DNA from: Methanolobus tindarius DSM 2278
GTDB lineage: Archaea > Halobacteriota > Methanosarcinia > Methanosarcinales > Methanosarcinaceae
Reading direction: 5' to 3'
Assembly: GCF_000504205.1 (NCBI RefSeq)
Contig: NZ_AZAJ01000001.1
Coordinates: 904,879-968,878, forward strand
Length of the DNA stretch: 64,000 bases
This document shows positions 56,260 through 63,560 of this stretch, piece by piece. The notes beneath the pieces are model-generated. The model made no database searches. It was not told where the DNA came from and was given only the letters and a program-made list of their open reading frames with translations. A program made the translations under genes and the position numbers. How positions within the stretch are numbered: position 1 is the first letter of the stretch; each line of letters starts with the position of its first letter.

Positions 56260-57189
56260 TCAATATTTGTAATTGGTAATTATCAACTCACTAATAGAAC
56301 CACGCTTTTGAGCATTGCAATTGATCATCCTTGTTGCAGGAACCCTTTCAATGTTGAAGTTCGGATGTAGTTTCTGTGAATATAGCTCATCAAAGAAATT
56401 ATCATCCGGATTCTCATTTCGCGGATCTGAATTGCTGAGCATGAGTTTTGCACCTTTTTCATCCAGATTTTTGTACAATACTGCCAGACGAATCTGGTCT
56501 TCATCGTTAAATGAGTCTTTTGAATAAGAAGTAAAATTGGATGTTTTGCTCAATGGTCTGTAAGGCGGATCAAAATAGACAAAAGTACTGCTTTCAACTA
56601 CTTTTTTGCAGTTCTCAAAATCACCAAGATGGATGACCACATTTTGCAATGCCTCAGAAACTGATAACAGGTTCTCAGAATCTGCAATTTTTGGATTTTT
56701 ATATCTTCCGAAAGGAACGTTGAAGCCACCTTTGGAATTTACCCTGAATAGTCCATTGTAGCATGTTCTATTCAAAAAGATTATCAGAGATGCTCTTTCA
56801 ATCCAGTTATCACTGTAATTTTCAAAATCAATTTCAGGTCTTTTGTTGTTGAATTTTTCCCTGATTGCGTAAAAAAATTCCTTCCTTTTTTCATCATCTA
56901 GTTGCAGGTAATCCTGCTGCATCTGTTGCAGCAGAGAAATCAGCTCATTGGGATTTGTCTGCACAACCCTGTATGCAAGTACTAATTCTTCATTTGCGTC
57001 AAAAATATGACATTCATCAAAACTGAATTTTCCAATGACATGGAATAATACTGCCCCGCCGCCGACAAATGGTTCTACATATTTTTTAATGGTTCCTGAA
57101 TGTAATTCCGGCGGGAAACGCTTTTCAAATTCAGGGAGCAACTGCTTTTTTCCACCGGCCCATTTTAAAAAAGGTTTTGCGTTATTCAT
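56260..57189 (-). CDS. DNA adenine N6-methyltransferase (Dam/D12 class)
   Basis: A 309-residue alpha-class m6A methyltransferase. FLKWAGGKKQLLP is the characteristic N-terminal SAM loop, YVEPFVGGGAVLFH is motif I, and VYFDPPYRPLS is the catalytic DPPY motif IV. It should protect the host sequence cut by its nuclease partner. Its start overlaps the stop of the upstream nuclease-like gene by four bases. Confidence 0.92.
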   Translation of the reverse strand: MNNAKPFLKWAGGKKQLLPEFEKRFPPELHSGTIKKYVEPFVGGGAVLFHVIGKFSFDECHIFDANEELVLAYRVVQTNPNELISLLQQMQQDYLQLDDEKRKEFFYAIREKFNNKRPEIDFENYSDNWIERASLIIFLNRTCYNGLFRVNSKGGFNVPFGRYKNPKIADSENLLSVSEALQNVVIHLGDFENCKKVVESSTFVYFDPPYRPLSKTSNFTSYSKDSFNDEDQIRLAVLYKNLDEKGAKLMLSNSDPRNENPDDNFFDELYSQKLHPNFNIERVPATRMINCNAQKRGSISELIITNYKY

Positions 57190-57701
57190 GATATCGTTAA
57201 TACCTGGATTCCATCTACTTCTTTCTGCATTACTTCTTTTGGTACCAGTCTGCCAATTGTATGATAAGCTATAATTCCATTGATGCGAGTGCTGGTTGCA
57301 ATCTCCTTAAATCGATCCATGTTAGTTATAAACCATTCTCTTGAAGCAGGCATCGGTAAAATATGTAACTCTTTAATATTGAAAAAATAATAATATACAT
57401 AATTAGCTTCGGTATACATGAAACAACCAGGAGTATCTTTTTTGTTGTTGCTTATTGTCTCAAGAAAATAGTTTCCTGTCTTTTCCTGATAATCGGCTTT
57501 AACCTCGATTAGTGTTTCATGATAGCCTGAATCGTCCTCCCTGAGCCAGATTAGATCGACATCCTGTGACCTGTATTTATCCTCATCTTCCACATTAATG
57601 ACACGCATTGTTTCAGGTAATTGATTCAAATATTCCTCTATATCTGCAGTTCCTGCCTTGCCCCTTGAATCAGTATCAACCATTTCGTATTCGCGCACCA
57701 T
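57186..57701 (-). CDS. PD-(D/E)XK nuclease-fold protein, first gene of R-M operon
   Basis: A 171-residue protein. SQDVDLIWL supplies the Asp and ETLIEVKADYQEKTGNYFLE supplies the ExK of a PD-(D/E)XK core; the rest resembles phage and holiday-resolvase-like accessory nucleases. It is the first gene of the three-gene restriction-modification operon, before the methylase. It may be a second nuclease, a nicking enzyme or a specificity helper. ATG at 57701 lacks a ribosome site; an in-frame ATG at 57683 is the alternative. Confidence 0.65.
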   Translation of the reverse strand: MVREYEMVDTDSRGKAGTADIEEYLNQLPETMRVINVEDEDKYRSQDVDLIWLREDDSGYHETLIEVKADYQEKTGNYFLETISNNKKDTPGCFMYTEANYVYYYFFNIKELHILPMPASREWFITNMDRFKEIATSTRINGIIAYHTIGRLVPKEVMQKEVDGIQVLTIS

Positions 57702-57885
57702 ATGAAGAAAATTAAGTTATTCACATTTACATATTACTATTTTTGAGTGTATACCACTAGAAAAACCATGATTCCAACTTTTAGAGAATAAACACATAAG
57801 TAAAGTGAGACATTTAAAGAAGAACAGCGTTTTTCAGAAAAATGAAACACAAAAGAAATAAGATTTAAAATGAAGGTGCTTGTCA

Positions 57886-58068
57886 TTGGATGTTAAAGAG
57901 ATTATTCTGGTAATTGTAGTTATTTTGGCTGCTTTTGCCCTGACAAAAGCAATTCTTAATTTCATGGGAGCTTTTTTCCATCTGGCATTCAGCTTTGTGT
58001 ATCTTCTTGTTGTGTTTGTAGTTATTGTTTTAGGGATTATGGCTGTGGTGAAGTTGTTGTTCGATTAA
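57886..58068 (+). CDS. Small two-helix membrane protein
   Basis: A 60-residue protein with two long hydrophobic helices separated by a short loop (NFMGAFFHL). A TTG start at 57886 is chosen because AAGGTG lies seven bases before it. It is convergent with the glycosylase gene and unlike its neighbours. No family is recognised. Confidence 0.5.
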   Translation: MDVKEIILVIVVILAAFALTKAILNFMGAFFHLAFSFVYLLVVFVVIVLGIMAVVKLLFD

Positions 58069-58080
58069 AATATCATCACG

Positions 58081-58872
58081 TTATCTACTGTAATTGCAAA
58101 AATCTCTGATTCCGCATATATTGCATTTTGGATTTTTACCTAGACATATTCCGCCGTCTTTCAAACCAAAATAATCATCATTTCCCATTTGGCCATAAGT
58201 CACTAAAATAATATCAATATATCTTATAGGATGACCAGTTTCCTGACTGAACTTCCTTCCATGAATAACGGTTTTCAATAATTGATTTTCACTCTCAATC
58301 AAACCTATTCTTTTGAAAATCCTTGTAATTACCCGATCAGGTTTCAAAACAGGAAGTCCAATATCAGTCATGAAATGGTATGATGTTATATCACCCAAAA
58401 ACGAAAAAGTATACTGCAATTCCTCTTTGAACAACATCAAATTCTCAAAAGACTGTTCAGTTTTGAAAGTATCTATGTACTTTTTGAAAGAATCATGTTT
58501 TTCAACTATATTCCTGAATATTTTTGCGTTTTTGATACATGCTGAAATTTTCTTTTCATTCCGTATCATCTGCTCGTCCTGCATTATCTTAATAATCATA
58601 GATTCATCGTATTCTGCAACAGATTGAAAATCTGAAAAATAAGATTTAATAGCAGGCATTTTCTTATCAACTGTTTCAGCCTTGAAACCTGAATAAAATA
58701 TAACTTCGACTAACCTTTCATAATATTGAGAATCTTTTAAATCTTGGTTCTCATATGTTTTGTAATAACCAAAATTATTCTTGAAATCTTCTTCTGATAG
58801 AGAACAATAATCTTGTAAGCTAGATTCAACTTTGAAAAATATATCTTTGTAATCAATCACAAAATACCCCAA
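58081..58872 (-). CDS. HhH-GPD DNA glycosylase with iron-sulfur loop
   Basis: A 263-residue DNA repair-type enzyme. The helix-hairpin-helix area is FLGDITSYHFMTDIGL, followed by PVLKPDRVITRIF with the GPD-type catalytic Asp. The C-terminus has C-x6-C-x2-C-x5-C (CLGKNPKCNICGIRDFC), the endonuclease III iron-sulfur loop. The N-terminal half is divergent but contains YYERLVEVIFYSGFK, recalling 3-methyladenine glycosylase I. The lesion it removes is unknown. It lies in the accessory region near the R-M operon. Confidence 0.75.
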   Translation of the reverse strand: MGYFVIDYKDIFFKVESSLQDYCSLSEEDFKNNFGYYKTYENQDLKDSQYYERLVEVIFYSGFKAETVDKKMPAIKSYFSDFQSVAEYDESMIIKIMQDEQMIRNEKKISACIKNAKIFRNIVEKHDSFKKYIDTFKTEQSFENLMLFKEELQYTFSFLGDITSYHFMTDIGLPVLKPDRVITRIFKRIGLIESENQLLKTVIHGRKFSQETGHPIRYIDIILVTYGQMGNDDYFGLKDGGICLGKNPKCNICGIRDFCNYSR

Positions 58873-59024
58873 AAAAGCTATTTAATTAAAATTTAAAAAG
58901 CTTGTCTTTTGTGATTTCATAAAAAATAATTCCAGCATCGTACATCAATTCTGCAGAAAAGCACTATATACTACTGACCATATAATTTCATATAGCTCAT
59001 TATCTAGTGCTGGGAGGGAAGAAA

Positions 59025-59447
59025 ATGAGTGATATCATTAATTTTCGTCTGGATATGACAAAAGAAGATATGGAATTAGAGCAGGAAGTTTCCAGAGATA
59101 CAAGCGAATTCAATGTCGAAACTATCAAGCCTATTAGAAGTATTCCGGAACAACCACTGGAAGAAGCACGTTTTGTAGAACCTATAACCGCATTTGTTGG
59201 TGCAACTGTCCTTTACCTTGCAAAACGCATGATAGACCATTGGTTTAAAGAAAAGGAACAGGGAGTGATGATGGACCTGAGAGAAGTCCCTCCGCTCGTA
59301 TCACGCATTGCTGGCATACCAATGGGTTTTCTTGTAATCATCGATAAAAACGGACAGGCCACAACTCACAAAGTTGAATACGATAAAGGCGACGATGAGG
59401 CATTGAAATCCATGATGGCCATACTAAATATGGCATTTAACCAATAA
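59025..59447 (+). CDS. Unknown protein paired with an HExxH protein
   Basis: A 140-residue protein with no recognised family. Residues about 50-75 (EPITAFVGATVLYLAKRMIDHW) form one amphipathic or membrane-like helix, followed by a small alpha/beta region (GIPMGFLVIIDKNGQATTHKV). GGGAGG lies seven bases before the ATG. The stop is 16 bases before the metallopeptidase-like gene, so the two form one unit. It could be an inhibitor, anchor or sensor for its partner (inference). Confidence 0.6.
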   Translation: MSDIINFRLDMTKEDMELEQEVSRDTSEFNVETIKPIRSIPEQPLEEARFVEPITAFVGATVLYLAKRMIDHWFKEKEQGVMMDLREVPPLVSRIAGIPMGFLVIIDKNGQATTHKVEYDKGDDEALKSMMAILNMAFNQ

Positions 59448-59463
59448 GGAGGATTTAAGCTCA

Positions 59464-60690
59464 ATGAGCAATAGTTTTGAATTCCTTAGTGGAACCATCA
59501 ACATTTCAGCACCTTTACCGGATAGTTTGCAGGAAAAAGGATTAGACTCGTTCTATGAAGACCCAAATAATACGCAGTGGGGAGATGTCCTCTGCCGTGT
59601 GCTATATCATGAATCCATCCATTTCTGGCAATTTCTTTCCTCTGGTTACATTGCCAACTTAATCAGCGAGGAATGGAAAAGATTGAACCATTTTGAACAA
59701 ATGAACGAGATAATTCCTAAAAGCGATTTTTTAAAAAACTTTAACCAACGCCCGGAAGATAAAACTTTTTCACCTTATGAACTCACTGAATGCTGGGCAC
59801 GGTACTGGGATGTACATACCCGCAGTCCTGCCAGAATAATAAAGGAAGAAGGAATTGAAATTGACGAATCTGAAAACCAGAATAATAAACTGTATGGCAA
59901 TTATTCATGGATAGAATATGACACAATAATGCAAAAGGGTGAAGATTCTCACCTCTATGCTCAGCCCTACAGATGGCTTCTGGAAAAAGCTTCCGGCAAT
60001 AGTTATCTTATCGCATTGTTATTTCCTATAATAACCCATGCTTCTTTTGGTAGTCCTGATCCAGTTGGTGTTTTCACCGGTTGTTTTGAACGTGCGGCAC
60101 AAGAAGAGATATTAAAAGAAATAATGGAACATCGTTCAGGCAATATTAATTTTGACTGGATAAATAGCTGGACATTTGCCTGGAATGAGATCGTTTTACC
60201 AACACTTGAAGAGAAAAAACTACCTATTTTTACAAGTGGTTTTGATGTGATACAGCGGGGTGCATTGGAAACTCACCCGATATATCGTGAATATCCGGAA
60301 AAAGCACAAATATTATTGAAATTCGTGAGACTGGCAAATGTACTTGATGTACCGGGCGAAGATCAGTTCCCTGATTACTCAATGGAGAATATGGAAAATC
60401 ATGCAATCACAGAAATGGCTGCTAATAATCCATGGGTTATTTTTGCTCTGCCAGGTCAACCACACTATCGGAATTTGTTAGGTCACTATTTAGCACCCCC
60501 AAATGTAAACTTCAGGAATTTCACATATTCAAGCAGTCGAATTAGTAACATGTGGGAATCCGAATACAGAACAAATGAATCAGCTGAAACTTTTGAATCA
60601 GCATCCATTAAGTTAACAGAAAAAATCAGACGCTTTAGGGCAGCAGAAAAAGCTCATTCACTGGGACTGCCACTAGATGCATTTGAATAA
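59464..60690 (+). CDS. Putative zinc metallopeptidase with HExxH motif
   Basis: A 408-residue soluble protein of no family that I recognise. HESIH at residues 49-53 matches HExxH, preceded by a hydrophobic/aromatic strand (VLCRVLYHE), and ELTECWARYWD with E109 is a good third zinc ligand in the gluzincin style. The remaining 290 residues are rich in Trp, Pro and aromatic residues. No signal peptide is visible, so it should act in the cytoplasm. An AGGAGG-like site precedes the ATG. It forms a unit with the preceding gene inside a probable island. Confidence 0.65.
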   Translation: MSNSFEFLSGTINISAPLPDSLQEKGLDSFYEDPNNTQWGDVLCRVLYHESIHFWQFLSSGYIANLISEEWKRLNHFEQMNEIIPKSDFLKNFNQRPEDKTFSPYELTECWARYWDVHTRSPARIIKEEGIEIDESENQNNKLYGNYSWIEYDTIMQKGEDSHLYAQPYRWLLEKASGNSYLIALLFPIITHASFGSPDPVGVFTGCFERAAQEEILKEIMEHRSGNINFDWINSWTFAWNEIVLPTLEEKKLPIFTSGFDVIQRGALETHPIYREYPEKAQILLKFVRLANVLDVPGEDQFPDYSMENMENHAITEMAANNPWVIFALPGQPHYRNLLGHYLAPPNVNFRNFTYSSSRISNMWESEYRTNESAETFESASIKLTEKIRRFRAAEKAHSLGLPLDAFE

Positions 60691-60732
60691 TATACTGCAA
60701 ACCATGAATTAAAAACCAGAGCAACATGAAAC

Positions 60733-61074
60733 ATGTCAATCAAAGAAATCGGCTGTTGCGGTGCATACTGCAAAACCTGCAAACCATTTAACACCGGAAA
60801 CTGCAAAGGATGCAAACCTGGCTATGACACCGGTGAAAGAGATCTCAGCAAGGCCAGATGTAAAATAAAAGTCTGCTGCATCGAGAAAGGTTGTGATAGC
60901 TGTGCCGATTGTCCTGAAATTAAAAACTGTTCTGTACTTAGTGAGTTCTATGGAAAAAACGGGTATAAATATGGAAAATATCGACAGGCAACTGAGTTTA
61001 TCCGGCAAAAGGGATATGATGAGTTTTTGAAGATTGCTGATAACTGGACCAATGCTTATGGTAAATATAAATAA
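60733..61074 (+). CDS. DUF3795-family Cys-rich protein
   Basis: A 113-residue protein with a cysteine-dense first half: CCGAYCKTC, NCKGC and CCIEKGCDSCADC, then a helical tail. The arrangement is that of DUF3795, a small metal-binding family common in methanogens and clostridia with no known function. It could bind zinc or an iron-sulfur cluster. Confidence 0.75.
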   Translation: MSIKEIGCCGAYCKTCKPFNTGNCKGCKPGYDTGERDLSKARCKIKVCCIEKGCDSCADCPEIKNCSVLSEFYGKNGYKYGKYRQATEFIRQKGYDEFLKIADNWTNAYGKYK

Positions 61075-61174
61075 ACCCTGAATACCGGTTGATATTAAAT
61101 TGCTATAGTTTAGCCCACTTTTCAAATATATTCGATAGCAATTAATACCATTAAATACAAACTGTCAATCACTT

Positions 61175-61488
61175 ATGAACTCTGAATCCAAAGTAAATGT
61201 CGCTGATATATATACAGCAGCTTCATGAAATGAAGCCGGAACTTGAAAAAAGGTTTAAGGTCAGCTCTCTTGCAGTTTTTAGTCTTCATGTAAGAGGAGA
61301 GCAAAAAGACAGCAGCGACCTTGACATACTTGTGGAATTCAGTGAGACACCCACCCGGATTGCTTGAATTTATTGAGCTTGAAAATTACCTTTCTACTAC
61401 TTTAGGAATAAAAGTAGACCTTGTACTCAAAACGGCCCTGAAACCAAACATTGGGAAAAACATATTGAGTGAGGCAGTGCCAGTATAA
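61175..61488 (+). pseudogene. Broken MNT-type nucleotidyltransferase
   Basis: Pieces of a MntA-like minimal nucleotidyltransferase lie in three frames. Frame 1 gives MNSESKVNVADI, a short insertion near 61210 shifts to a frame with QLHEMKPELEKRF and SDLDILVEF (intact DxD), and a second shift near 61350 leads to LLEFIELENYL and KVDLVLKTALKPNIG. The usual GSxxRG loop is changed to SLHVRG. The matching HEPN toxin gene is not visible here. Confidence 0.7.
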
Positions 61489-61532
61489 TCATCGACAAAC
61501 AATCTTATATAATCTCAAACTCTCCTGCAATC

Positions 61533-61736
61533 ATGAATCCAGGAAGCACACGAAGTAATATTAAAATTGGCCTTTCTGTTGGAATAGTCCTCAAGCAAGA
61601 CCAAAGAAATGGCAAGATAACCAGAGGTGTTGTCAAAAGGATACTGACAAAATCTTCAACACATCCACACGGAATAAAGGTTCAACTGGAAGACGGAAGT
61701 GTTGGAAGAGTAAAAGAGATTCACTCTAATGAATAA
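61533..61736 (+). CDS. YwbE-family protein
   Basis: A 67-residue protein with GLSVGIVLKQDQRNGKITRGVV and HPHGIKVQLEDGSVGRV, the features of the small YwbE/DUF2196 family. It probably forms a beta barrel like a KOW or SH3 domain. Function is unknown. Confidence 0.8.
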   Translation: MNPGSTRSNIKIGLSVGIVLKQDQRNGKITRGVVKRILTKSSTHPHGIKVQLEDGSVGRVKEIHSNE

Positions 61737-61762
61737 CTTAATCCTGATTTTGTCTTAGAGTT

Positions 61763-61960
61763 TTATTCCTGACCATCATTCTTAGTATAGCATGCAAACA
61801 TCTTATTGCAGCTTGTACATCTTGAACTGGATTTATATGCTGCTCCAAAATCATCCGGTTTACCGGAAGTGATTGAAACACATACAATGTTTTGTCCTAG
61901 TGGTACGCCTGCAAGAATCTGAGAACCACAAACTGGACATAATACATTTTCTAATTTCAT
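61763..61960 (-). CDS. Small zinc-ribbon protein
   Basis: A 65-residue protein with CPVC at residues 8-11 and CTSC at 48-51, a four-cysteine zinc ribbon around a middle beta region. It has a family-wide look but I cannot name it. It is convergent with the YwbE gene and independent of neighbours. Confidence 0.6.
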   Translation of the reverse strand: MKLENVLCPVCGSQILAGVPLGQNIVCVSITSGKPDDFGAAYKSSSRCTSCNKMFACYTKNDGQE

Positions 61961-62103
61961 AACTACATTCCTCTCTAGCTTAGCTTACGGAAACTGATCG
62001 TATAAAAAACAAGGATCAAAAAAAGTTGTGTTGACAGATACTATCGTATCAAATCAATGATAACATTGTATCTGTCTGAAATAGACTGAAATTATACTAA
62101 TAA

Positions 62104-62301
62104 TTAGTATCTTTTAGGTCTGTGGTTCTGGAAACATTCCCTGCAATATACAGGTCTCTCACCGGATGGCTTGAAAGGAACTTCGGTCTCCTGTTTGCAG
62201 TCAGAGCAGATTGCCTTGTGCATTTCTCTTGGACCGTCGTTTGATCTAAAGCCGCCACCGCCGCCGCCTCTACTGTTTCCGCCTCTGTTATTGTATCCCA
62301 T
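62104..62301 (-). CDS. Gly/Arg-rich zinc-ribbon protein
   Basis: A 65-residue protein with an N-terminal Gly/Arg/Asn-rich tail (NNRGGNSRGGGGGG) and a zinc ribbon CSDC...CREC with VPFKPSGERPVYC between. This matches a small CxxC-CxxC family widespread in archaea and bacteria and probably binds nucleic acid. The start at 62301 has AGGAG upstream; the longer frame to 62430 has no ribosome site. Confidence 0.75.
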   Translation of the reverse strand: MGYNNRGGNSRGGGGGGFRSNDGPREMHKAICSDCKQETEVPFKPSGERPVYCRECFQNHRPKRY

Positions 62302-62578
62302 TTTATATTTCTCCTGAATTTTTACATAGTTCGCACAGCAGAACCGATACTGAGAATTATTGTATGAACAGTTAATACCTGTTAAAACCAAATCGCTCAT
62401 TCCGATACGGCTACTTCTTACTGTCAGCAATTGTTAAAAGAAGCACGCAAAAATAGAGTAACCCTTTATACATCGTTGAGCAATCGAACTATTACGTAGT
62501 ACCGCACCATGGTATAAATAACCGATGCTACCAATTTAGAACGTTTACTCACAAATATACCTGACACCAAAAAATATG
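62302..62578 (-). promoter_or_regulatory. Long leader region of the zinc-ribbon gene
   Basis: On the minus strand a TATA-like TGTATAAAG lies about 175 bases before the ATG, and a second, TTATTTATACC, about 220 bases before. Either would give a long 5' leader. I see no clear single stem, but AGAAGTAGCCGTATCGG and nearby repeats of ATCGG could fold. Confidence 0.3.
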
Positions 62579-63463
62579 TCACCAGATTTCAAGCAAATTC
62601 ATAATCCCATGACAATTACAGGTTGTTGCAATAAAGAAAACACGACCTCCAATTGGACATGAATCCCTGTTTTCAGAAACTGACTTTAAATGTTCCATTA
62701 AAGAGAGCATATATTCTTTGAAATCTACTCCTTTGATTCCACCGATTCCCGGTTTCATCTGGCAGCTCTCAAAAACCCAACCTTTGTGAGATGGAAGCAA
62801 TTTCCGGGCATAAGACGTGATTGTTTCGGGTTTTTCTCTTTTGAAATTGTAGCAATATTCAGCAGGTCCCATGCAATTATCAGGACAAATTTCTCCTGTC
62901 TTTGCATATGAGAGCATGATTGCTCCATCCTTCAGGGAACTGAACACAACAATATTTTCAGGCAAAAGTGAGAGAATGTCGTTGAAATATTCTGTCGTTT
63001 TCTCATTGTGTTCATTGTTTTCACTATTTACATCAATCTGAACAGCTGAAATGAGATTTTCTGAAGAAATTGAACTCATCATGTCAATTGCCATATTTAA
63101 AACCGCATGTGTTGGAACAGCAGGAATTATGAATTCCGGAATCCCGGCTTCAAGAATCTCAGGAACTTTTCTCACATCCATGCAGTGGAAGTAAATCTTT
63201 CCTGAATTTGATTTTGACTTGTGGAACTCCTTTATCAGACTGAAAAGCTCTTCACGGTCAACAGTTACTGAACTGTTGGTAGCATTAGCAGAATCATCGA
63301 CATCAATTATCACAACAAAAGGGAAAGACTTCTCCTTAGCATATCTGGCAAAATCACTTCCTATTTTCCCACCACCCAGTACAAGGTAATAACCTTCTAT
63401 TACAGGAAGTGAACTGAAATCTGCAATCATTTTATTCATTGATGAAAGGAGTTCAGGAGTCAC
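62579..63463 (-). CDS. Rossmann-like protein with C-terminal Cys cluster, unknown function
   Basis: A protein of about 294 residues. YYLVLGGGKIGSDFARYA is a dinucleotide-binding loop near residue 30, followed by FVVIIDVDD, so the N-terminal half resembles a KtrA/TrkA-type NAD domain or a glutamate-like dehydrogenase core. The C-terminal half has CPDNCMGPAEYC, which could bind metal. The start is uncertain: GTG at 63463 has a TATA box about 20 bases upstream (leaderless), and ATG at 63439 or 63430 are alternatives. It is divergent from the dioxygenase gene. Confidence 0.6.
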   Translation of the reverse strand: MTPELLSSMNKMIADFSSLPVIEGYYLVLGGGKIGSDFARYAKEKSFPFVVIIDVDDSANATNSSVTVDREELFSLIKEFHKSKSNSGKIYFHCMDVRKVPEILEAGIPEFIIPAVPTHAVLNMAIDMMSSISSENLISAVQIDVNSENNEHNEKTTEYFNDILSLLPENIVVFSSLKDGAIMLSYAKTGEICPDNCMGPAEYCYNFKREKPETITSYARKLLPSHKGWVFESCQMKPGIGGIKGVDFKEYMLSLMEHLKSVSENRDSCPIGGRVFFIATTCNCHGIMNLLEIW

Positions 63464-63560
63464 AATAAGAGTAGGAAAGGACAGTATATAAGTGAAGCTA
63501 TTTGCAATGATTGTAAAGAAAAGGTTAATACAATCCAGACATTGTTCACATAGGGTTACT

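Noticed and set aside
62302-62430. Longer start for the zinc-ribbon protein
   Set aside because: The extra residues are unlike the family and the AGGAG site is at the short start.
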